This document shows, one piece after another, positions 1 through 6,531 of a stretch of DNA of 17,490 bases (position 1 is the first letter of the stretch; each line of letters opens with the position of its first letter). The notes under the pieces are model-generated. The model saw only the letters and a program-made list of their open reading frames with translations. It was not told the origin of the DNA and did not search any database. The stretch is from Pinguiococcus pyrenoidosus (taxonomy: Eukaryota; Sar; Pinguiophyceae; Pinguiochrysidales; Pinguiochrysidaceae), in contig JAAMXY010002734.1 in the NCBI GenBank assembly GCA_019677205.1, positions 1 through 17,490 of the forward strand, written 5' to 3'. The position numbers were made by a program, and so were the translations under genes.

Positions 1-366
1 CGTTGATGACCACATTGTCACCTGCACCGCACAATCCCAGAGAGATGAGGCCTTCGGGGGGAGCATCCGCGTTGCTTCTCCGCCTGGCAGCCCACCGTAG
101 CTCAGAAACTCCTTGGCCAGGGCCTTTCCAAGCCCCTTGGTGCTCCCCGTGATGACCACGGTGTATCCCCGCCTCGTGGTGTCCAGCTAGGCCACGTGAG
201 CGTCCATGTTACGGGCGTCTGCCGGCGATTCGCCCCTCTGTGACTGGCGATTCCGCACCGGATGCAAGCTGCCGGCGCTTTTGAGCAGCCCATAGGACAC
301 GATGGCAGCCGTGGCGGACCCCAGCGCCCAGAGAACAGCGCTGCTGGAGCCATCGGAAGAATTCAT
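1..366 (-). CDS. Short-chain dehydrogenase/reductase, chlorophyll(ide) b reductase-like (partial, 5' part)
   Basis: Probable NAD(P)H-dependent oxidoreductase of the SDR family, seen only as its first three exons: 366-259, 186-96 and 21 to beyond base 1. Introns are 258-187 (72 bases, GTGCGG...CTAG) and 95-22 (74 bases, GTGGGC...GCAG), and phases match at both. The spliced product starts MNSSDG, has one hydrophobic stretch (about residues 10-29, AVLWALGSATAAIVSYGLL) that could be a membrane anchor or part of a targeting sequence, then a Rossmann start GYTVVITGSTKGLGKALAKE with the TGxxxGxG cofactor motif (T-G-S-T-K-G-L-G), then SYGDNVVIN. From memory this wording is closest to plant NYC1/NOL, which reduce chlorophyll b in plastids. 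The catalytic Tyr-x-x-x-Lys region lies outside the window, so substrate is inference. An in-frame TAG at 189-187 is removed by the first intron. The ATG at 366 is the first in frame after upstream codons with no other ATG seen. It is divergent from RPC9. Confidence 0.68.
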
Positions 367-591
367 GGCTGCCTCGGCCGGCGACGCAGTCGCCACCGCG
401 CCACAGCAGCGGGGAAAAGATTGGGATTCTGGCGGTGGTTCTGATAACGCGATCAGATCTTGTTATGGTGAAACGGCTTTACGAGTGCCGGACAGAGACG
501 GTCCAGAGAGTCGACGCCACAGGTTTTCTCCAGCGTAGATGCGTCGCTTGGGCCCCTTTGGTCTGGGAGAGCTGAGAGAGCGCCGGAAGAG
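367..591. promoter_or_regulatory. Divergent intergenic region between the SDR gene and RPC9
   Basis: A 225-base gap between two start codons on opposite strands, so it must hold the 5' UTRs and promoters of both genes. I see no clear TATA box or named element. Assignment as a shared promoter rests on gene layout only. Confidence 0.45.
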
Positions 592-1322
592 ATGAAGATG
601 TACGGAGCGCAGGCCAAAGTGGTCCCTTGGTGTCTAATGACGGCGCTTCTCTCTCCAGCGTTCACACGTTCTCGGGCCTTCTGACCAATGTGGAGGTCTA
701 CGAGTTGATCCGCACGCGACAGGAGTCCATCAAGAAGCGGAATGAGGAGGGCGAGCAGGAGGAGAGTCGCATGGGCGCCAAGATAGACAATGTGCGCAGG
801 AAGCAGGTGCTGGACAGACCCAGAAAGGCGGTCACTCGGAAGGCCCTTGCGTATTTCGAGACCACCGCGGCTCCGCATCACAGCAGCGCGGCCACCAAGG
901 CCGCCTTGAAAGAACTGGCGTCCCTCCCGTACGAGCTCACGTCTCTGGAGAAGATGCAGCTGGTCAATCTTCATGCTCGATCCGAGGTGGATGTGCATGT
1001 CATGATGGCGGAGTGCGACACGCGATTGCCAGGTGCGGCTTGCGCAAGCCTGAAGGGTGGCTAGACGAAGCTGATGACTTTTCTTCTTTTCGCTTTTTGA
1101 TCTGCTGTCGATGTTGGCGTTGCTGCTGGCGCCTGGTGTGCAGAAAATGGCGCGCAGGAGATTTGTGATTGCATAGAGAAGCACCTTGGCGCGCTGCCGG
1201 AACCTGAAGCGGACGAAGGAGAAGAGCCCAATGGTGCAGCAGAGGAGCAGATGGAGACGGTGGACGCAGCACAGGCAACTCCAGTCGGCGAGGAGATGGA
1301 TACCGATGCAGGTGGCGCATGA
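592..1322 (+). CDS. RPC9: RNA polymerase III subunit RPC9 (CRCP/Rpc17 family)
   Basis: Subunit of the RPC8-RPC9 stalk of nuclear RNA polymerase III, used in initiation at tRNA and 5S genes. Exons are 592-599, 659-1032 and 1144-1322; introns are 59 bases (GTACGG...CCAG) and 111 bases (GTGCGG...GCAG). The 186-residue product begins MKIVHTFSGLLTNVEVYELI, matching the family start (M-K-I-x...L-T-N-x-E-V). The conserved core is LTSLEKMQLVNLHARSEVDV followed by HVMMAECDTRLPENGAQEI (about residues 108-146), the usual L-x-x-x-E-x-L-x-x-x-N-x-x-P/A...E-E/C-x-x-R-L signature of the Rpb4/RPC9 domain. The C-terminal tail is acidic (E, D, A rich, ending DTDAGGA). An insert of roughly 30 charged residues (RQESIKKRNEEGEQEESR and following) makes it longer than the human protein (about 148 residues). 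The 8-base first exon is inferred: the long frame has no ATG, and only this splice gives both phase and the family N-terminus. Confidence 0.86.
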
Positions 1323-1461
1323 CCCTTCGCGCTCTTTCGCGCGCTCGCTCTCTGTGTCTCTTGGGAAAAGTAGACGTGTAAGATAAAGCAGAAACGTTCC
1401 ACGAGAGACAACCGAGTTCATTGCTTTTGTGGCGCCGCGTCCTTCAGGCCGGTGTCTGCGC
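1323..1461. other. Convergent 3' intergenic gap (RPC9 / NDUFB9-like)
   Basis: 139 bases between two stop codons facing each other. It must carry both 3' UTRs and polyadenylation sites. I see no canonical AATAAA on either strand and no further gene. Confidence 0.5.
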
Positions 1462-2034
1462 TCAGTACCAGATTTTCCTCCGATAGTTGTCCACCAGAAT
1501 CAACTTGCCAGTCCCATTCTTCTCCTCCGACAGCGGAGTCATGTCAATGTTCACCGGGTCGGGGAAAGGCTCATCCTCCGCGGGCACGCCGTTGGGGTAC
1601 ACCAGCTCCTTTGGGGGCGTCGGGTTCCGCATGAAGAGGGTGCCGCCCGGCATGTACGCCGGCACGTAGCGATCCGGATGCTCGTACTGAAACAGCTCCT
1701 CTTCTCCGGCCTCCAGCAGCTTCTGCGCCTTCCGAGAAGTGGGTTCCAAACCCTTGTTCTTGTCGAACTTCTTCCGGAGGTCACTGGCCATGTCGCACCA
1801 GATCTCCCGGTCGATCACCCACGAAAACAGACACTTGAGACTCTGGCGGTACAAGCGCATGACGCGCTGTCGGTGCGGCACCGGGTTCTGCGCGATGGCG
1901 CTCTGCACAACAAAGAGCATGAAGTATGATCGACGGTGAGAGAGGCCAAGAAGGACGCGAAAAAGCAGAGTCTATGAGCGGCGCCATACCTCGACCACGC
2001 GCTTCAACGTCTTGTTGTAGTAGCGGAAGGCCAT
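1462..2034 (-). CDS. NDUFB9: Mitochondrial complex I LYR subunit, NDUFB9 (B22)-like
   Basis: Accessory subunit of NADH:ubiquinone oxidoreductase in the inner mitochondrial membrane, membrane-arm tip. Exons are 2034-1990 and 1902-1462 with one 87-base intron (GTATGG...TGCAG) in phase 0. The 161-residue product starts MAFRYYNKTLKRVVESAIAQ and carries the LYR motif at residues 32-34 (HRQRVMRLYRQSLK), followed by a helix with W and R as in B22 (SWVIDREIWCDMASDLRKKF), an AQKLLEAGEEELFQYEHPDR segment and the conserved PGGT loop (YMPGGTLFMRNPTPP). This order (LYR, LL-x-x-x-EEE, HP-x-x-Y, PGGT) is that of NDUFB9. Like other LYR proteins it is expected to bind mitochondrial acyl carrier protein. The tail (about residues 120-161) is specific to this protein. 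The start ATG at 2034 is the only one that joins in phase. Confidence 0.85.
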
Positions 2035-2407
2035 CTTGAACGAAAAACAGCGCCGCGGAGAGCTGCGCGGGCGTTCAAACGACGCGTCGGACTTGCGCAT
2101 CTCTCCCAACTCAGCTCGTGGCCGAAGGATGCGTGGATAAGCATGTAAGAAACGTCTCCGGGTACTGAAAGCCAATCATCGATCTGTGTGCCACTGACTT
2201 TGGTACTTGGTTCTATGGAATTTCCGAAAATTAAAAATTTATTTAAAGTTAAAACACACATGTTTCGGGCGTTTTCTTGTTTCCATCCTTCCACCGCCGC
2301 CGCATCAGCTGAGAATCCGGAGGCCGATCTGCGAGTTTCCCGCGCTTTTTCCAAGGGAAGCGACGGCTCTCTGGGGGTCCAGGACCCCATCTGTCCCTCA
2401 CGAAGCC
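2035..2407. promoter_or_regulatory. Divergent intergenic region with an AT-rich patch
   Basis: 373 bases between the starts of the NDUFB9-like and WDR33-like genes. Most is GC-rich, but 2217-2262 is strikingly AT-rich (TTAAAAATTTATTTAAAG inside it), unlike anything else in the window. It sits about 150-190 bases upstream of the WDR33 ATG and about 190-230 from the NDUFB9 ATG, so it is a candidate core promoter or nucleosome-free patch. The plus-strand reading frame stays open from 2207 into the WDR33 gene, but only through a TTG codon, and the leader wording does not match the family, so I treat it as UTR. Confidence 0.5.
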
Positions 2408-4279
2408 ATGGCCAGACCCGGCCACTTCGCTCCGCGCCCGGAGCGATTCACGGATGAGACTTGGAAAGAGCGCAAGCAGAGGGATAAGGTGGTCATTCGG
2501 CGCGCGGTGGACTACTGCGCCACACTATTGGAAGAGCAGACGCATCGCTGCTTCGCGCCCAATCCCATGCGCGCTGCGTACTCGGGCCAGAGTCAGTCGC
2601 TGGTGGTACAGCCGCACAACACCTATGTGCGCTACATGGAGAGTCCCAGCGCCGCGGCATTTAACGCCGGCGCCGCCGTCACCACGAATCCGGTGCAGCG
2701 CTCGGAGCTGCACAACTTCGAGAAGATGATGTCCAGACCGTGCAAGCCGGTGACGTGCAGCGTGTGGAGTCCGAATGGACGTCGGCTGCTCTGCGGCGGG
2801 AATGCGAGTGCGAGCGCCGGAGGCTCGTTTACGCTTTGGGACGGCGCGACTTTCCGCTTCGAGAACATGGTCACGGCGCACACGTGCGGGATCAAGAACG
2901 TGGTGTGGAGCCACCATGACAACCACTTCCTCAGCTGCGATGAGCAGGGCAACATCAAGTACTTCCTGGACACCTGCAGCGAGCTGCACTCGCTGCATGG
3001 CGACACGCAGGGCGCGGTGCTCGGCCTGGCGTTCTCTCCGAGCAACGCCAAGTTTGCGTCCTGCGGAGCGGATACGACGGTGAAAGTGTGGGATTATCAC
3101 TCACACGTCGAGGAGCGCGTCCTCATCGGACACGGCGGGACGGTGCACTGCGTAGACTGGCACCCGACCAAGAGCTTGCTGGTCAGCGGCGAGCAGAACA
3201 ACTTCATCAAGTTTTGGGACCCGAAGAGCTCCAGCAGCGCCCTCGCGACGCTCACGGGGCACAACAACCGGGTGAATCGGGTGCTCTTCAATAGAAACGG
3301 CTACTGGATGGCCAGCAGTGCACAGGATAACCTCGTCATGCTCTGGGACCTTCGGACCCTGAAATGCTTTGCCGAGCTGCGCGGGCACACGAACAGCGTC
3401 ACCGCGCTGGCGTGGCACCCGGTGCATGAGCATGTCTTCTGCAGTGGGGACTACAGCGGCTCTCTGGTATTCTGGACCACCAACTCGACGGTCCCGCAAG
3501 CGGTCATGCCTCGCGTGCATACCGCGAGTATCAACACGTGCAGCTGGCACCCCGCGGGGCACTTGCTCGCAACCGGTGGCCATGATTCCACCATGAAGAT
3601 CTGGTCGCGGCCGCGGCCGGGCCAGCCCTGTGGCAATGAAGACAACCGCCTGATGTTCTCGGCGAGATTGCAGGAGCTCGGGACCACCGCCACGCTGCGC
3701 ACGGAGGACGAGGAAACGCCGAGCATTCCGAGCGTAGCCGGGCCGGAGCAGGAGAGAACGGGCCTTGGCGCCAATGAGGAGAAGGACGCCAGTGCCGAGA
3801 AGGAGGACTTTATGGTATCTGAGGATGCGGTGGGCGGGAATGCTCCGCTGGGGGATGCATTCGTCGGCCTAGAAGCTGGGCTGGGCAGCACGGTTGCCAA
3901 GGTCTGGAGTCGGCCCACACCAGTAGACGGTGTGACGGCCTCCGTGGTGACCTCTGCGCCGAACTCCGGCGGCGCGGCGCAGCCGGTGCGCGTCCCTCGG
4001 CCGGGTTACGTGTGTAACAAGTGCCACCGAACCGGGCACTTCATTCAAGACTGCCCGCTCAATAGCAAGCCACCCGATGGGTACGTCTGCAGAGTATGTG
4101 GCATCCCGGGGCACTACAAGCGAGACTGCCCCAAGCTGGCTGGGCAGCAGAAGCAGGGGTCGCAGCCGTCAAGGCCGAGGATGGGTGGAGGCCCCGGTGG
4201 GCCCTACAGGAGTCAAGGGCCGCAAAGTACGTATGGGCCGTCAGGCGGAGATGGACGCAGAAGGAATCGCTGGAACTAG
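2408..4279 (+). CDS. WDR33: WDR33/Pfs2/FY-like polyadenylation factor with two C-terminal zinc knuckles
   Basis: Scaffold subunit of the cleavage and polyadenylation complex (CPSF/CPF), acting in the nucleus in poly(A)-signal recognition. One exon, 623 residues. The ATG at 2408 (AGCCATGG) begins MARPGHFAPRPERF, then an N-terminal segment (residues 1-112) and WD40 repeats from about 113 to 400. Family hallmarks visible: FTLWDGATFRFE, CVDWHPTK, IKFWDPK, LAWHPVHEHVFCSGDYSGSL, MKIWSRPRPG, each close to WDR33/Pfs2. An acidic, low-complexity linker follows (about 400-530). Residues 534-576 hold two CCHC zinc knuckles, C-x2-C-x4-H-x4-C: CNKCHRTGHFIQDC and CRVCGIPGHYKRDC. The tail is G/R-rich (GGGPGGPYRSQGP... 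RRRNRWN), as in RNA-binding proteins. The knuckles are not part of human WDR33 or yeast Pfs2 as I know them; the second resembles the knuckle of Mpe1/RBBP6, another subunit of the same complex. It is convergent with PRL1. No intron is needed anywhere. Confidence 0.88.
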   Translation: MARPGHFAPRPERFTDETWKERKQRDKVVIRRAVDYCATLLEEQTHRCFAPNPMRAAYSGQSQSLVVQPHNTYVRYMESPSAAAFNAGAAVTTNPVQRSELHNFEKMMSRPCKPVTCSVWSPNGRRLLCGGNASASAGGSFTLWDGATFRFENMVTAHTCGIKNVVWSHHDNHFLSCDEQGNIKYFLDTCSELHSLHGDTQGAVLGLAFSPSNAKFASCGADTTVKVWDYHSHVEERVLIGHGGTVHCVDWHPTKSLLVSGEQNNFIKFWDPKSSSSALATLTGHNNRVNRVLFNRNGYWMASSAQDNLVMLWDLRTLKCFAELRGHTNSVTALAWHPVHEHVFCSGDYSGSLVFWTTNSTVPQAVMPRVHTASINTCSWHPAGHLLATGGHDSTMKIWSRPRPGQPCGNEDNRLMFSARLQELGTTATLRTEDEETPSIPSVAGPEQERTGLGANEEKDASAEKEDFMVSEDAVGGNAPLGDAFVGLEAGLGSTVAKVWSRPTPVDGVTASVVTSAPNSGGAAQPVRVPRPGYVCNKCHRTGHFIQDCPLNSKPPDGYVCRVCGIPGHYKRDCPKLAGQQKQGSQPSRPRMGGGPGGPYRSQGPQSTYGPSGGDGRRRNRWN

Positions 4280-4339
4280 TGCTTGGGACCGGAGCTGCTC
4301 GAGTGTTCGTCTTTCGCAGATACAAGCAATGGAAGCATT

Positions 4340-4397
4340 GTAAGAATGCAAGATCGCAAGACTGCAAGACAGCAAGCATGCAAGCATGCAAGAATGC
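4340..4397. repeat. 8-base tandem repeat (GCAAGNNN) in a convergent 3' gap
   Basis: Seven units of 8 bases, the first being GTAAGAAT, then GCAAGATC, GCAAGACT, GCAAGACA, GCAAGCAT, GCAAGCAT and GCAAGAAT, followed by GC. It lies between the WDR33-like stop (4279) and the PRL1 stop (4458). Likely a minisatellite in the 3' UTR of one or both genes; no function is evident. Confidence 0.85.
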
Positions 4398-4457
4398 GTG
4401 AAGATATGGAGCGCGCGACTCTAGCAAACGTGCACAGCAATTGAAAGCATGGAGGAC

Positions 4458-6365
4458 TTATTTCCGAGGGGCCAAGCAATACGCCCGCCAGCTTTCCATG
4501 TCGATGGGATAGGACTCCTCGGTCGCTCCCTCATCCTCCTTCCATATCTTGATCGTTTTATCCTGCACCAAAGGAAACGACATCCCAGGAATCAGTCCTC
4601 ATAGCAAACGATGCGACAGTCCCACGCCCGCCCCCCGCTTACCGCTTCACAGGTGACAAGGCGAGATCCCGACTTGTCGAACGCCGCGGCGAAGAAGCCG
4701 GCCTCGGCATCGAGCGAGCCGGGCTGCACGATGGTCTCCTGTCGCTGGAAGCAGTATCCTGAAGCATAGTCCCACAAGTACATGGTGCCGTTGTCGGCAC
4801 AGCTCGCCAAGACGCCATCCTCATTCATCGCGAGCGCGTTGACCACCGCCCGATGCCCATGAAGATTCTTGATGAAGGTGCCATCCCTCGTCGCCCACTT
4901 CTTGACATTATCCGCAGCCCCGCTCGCGAAGGAGAACTCCGTGGGATGCCGCGCGAGCGCCCTGACGGCCTTCTTGTGATGGGTCAATGTGTATAAGGGC
5001 CTGCCCGCAATGATGTCCCAGGCTTTGATGGTCGAATCGTAGGAGCCGGTGACGATCTGCGGATCGACCGCATGCGTCAGGATCGATCCCACGGCTCCAT
5101 CATGCCCGCCGAGGACATGAATCTCATGCTTCGTCCGAATGTCCCACATCCGACAAACGGCGTCTCTGCAGAGGGTGGACCGTCAGCGCGACGCCCAGAG
5201 ATGCTTCACAACACTGCGCCGAGAAATGCCGCACCTGCCGCCGGTGCAAAGTATATCTAAGGTTGGGTGGAGCGCCAGGCTGTACACTCCGCTGAGGTGC
5301 CCGTGGTAGTGCCGAATGGTCTTGTTGTACTCCAGATCCCAGCACATGACCTGTCGCATCGTAAGTGGCATGCTGCGAGATGCCCGAAGAACTGCGCGGA
5401 CAAGTCGTACCTTCTTGTCCTCCCCCGCGCTAAACATGTACGGGTTTCGCTCGGACACGGCCAATCCCCGGACTGCATTGATGTGTCCTATGGGCGATGG
5501 GTGAGATAGATGGTGGGAGGCTCCTTCGCGATGCCCTAACTTACCAGTGAGGGTGAGCCGCAGTCCTCCCTCCAGGCCCGCGGAGCACTTGGCGAGATCC
5601 CTACAAGCGTTGGCAAAGCATCCTTCTGTTACCGTCAACTCGGACATCGTCTTGGCACCACCCCATTTCCTCCGCTTTGTACATCGTCGCCGAGCTTGCG
5701 CAGCTGAGATGCGGTGGCTTACCAAATCTTGATGGTCCGATCCGAAGAGCCCGTCACGAACCACTCGTTGCTGGGATCGAAAGCGATCGAGCGCACCCAT
5801 CCTGTACCACAGCAAAGCCGAAAAGCAAAGAGACAGAAGGCGTGAGTCCCTCGCAAAGACAGTCGACCAGCTTGCGTACGCACTGCTGATCACAGCAGAC
5901 GTACCCAAATGCCCACTGATGACGGCGCTGAGCCGCCAGGGAGCATGCCACTTGGGAATGGGCACTTTCGCCTCGCGGCGTTTTCGCGCCACCGCCAGCA
6001 CCGCCAGGCTGGCACTTCCAGCAGCCGGCGCCTCGGGCTTCGCAGCGCTCTTCGCCGGCGCGCTGAACACAGCAAGCTGGTCGCCGCGTGGCCCTTGCGC
6101 AGACTCCGCCGCGGGCGCTTTGGCGTCCGGAGGCGCCGCGGCCGCTTTCAAGCGCTCCTCCAGAAGCTTTCGCCGCTTCACAGAGGGCAACCTAGCATCT
6201 AGACCTACGCAGCGATGAGGCACAGACGTTGAGAGGGGACTACAGCGTTCACCACGGTGTGCCAAACGCACCAAAGCTGCTGTGCAAAAGATCCGAGCTT
6301 AAGCCGCTTTGGAAAACCGCGCGCGTGCGCAACTTGCTGCGCAACACGAGCTCGTCCACGTCCAT
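4458..6365 (-). CDS. PLRG1: Pleiotropic regulator 1 (PRL1/PLRG1/Prp46), spliceosomal WD40 protein
   Basis: Core WD40 subunit of the NTC/Prp19-associated complex in the activated spliceosome. Eight exons: 6365-6253, 6191-5905, 5801-5723, 5600-5545, 5487-5411, 5350-5235, 5165-4643, 4562-4458. Introns are 61, 103, 122, 57, 60, 69 and 80 bases, all GT-AG and all in phase. Product 451 residues. The N-terminus [18 protein letters not shown] resembles the PLRG1 start; a basic/Ala-rich linker follows; then [20 protein letters not shown] and [112 protein letters not shown], and finally [16 protein letters not shown] with [19 protein letters not shown], all diagnostic of PRL1. Shortest plausible exon 1 donor is GTGAAC at 6252; GTGGTG three bases earlier also keeps phase. 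The last 15 residues depart from the usual KEIRRF ending. It is divergent from the RetSat-like gene. Confidence 0.93.
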
Positions 6366-6531
6366 CTGGGAGCTCCGAGGCTTAGGGCGCCGCGCCACGC
6401 ACTTTCCGCAGTGAGTCCCCGGGCCGAAACGGCGCTCGCACGCGCGAAATGAGTGGCGGACAGCGCGTGTCCCCTCTGTCACAGCGCGGCTTGAAGCTCG
6501 TTTTTGGCGCCAAAGCGCAGTTTGAATCAGC
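6366..6531. promoter_or_regulatory. Compact divergent promoter region (PRL1 / RetSat-like)
   Basis: Only 166 bases separate the two start codons, so both 5' UTRs and promoters share this stretch. It is GC-rich with no TATA-like element that I can see. The inference of a bidirectional promoter rests on spacing alone. Confidence 0.5.

Noticed and set aside
187-189. In-frame TAG in the SDR gene as evidence of a pseudogene
   Set aside because: A 72-base GT-AG intron ends exactly on this TAG and joins the frames in phase, so the stop is intronic.
630-658. 29-base intron in RPC9 from an alternative donor GTGTCT
   Set aside because: In phase, but far shorter than every other intron here, and it gives a poorer N-terminus than the 59-base intron from GTACGG at 600.
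453-1421. 322-codon minus-strand frame opposite RPC9
   Set aside because: Antisense to confirmed RPC9 exons and introns, with Leu/Arg/Ser-rich shadow composition and no recognised motif.
2207-2407. N-terminal extension of the WDR33-like protein in the same frame
   Set aside because: It begins with TTG rather than ATG, crosses the AT-rich patch, has no family similarity, and the ATG at 2408 has a good context and a fitting N-terminus.
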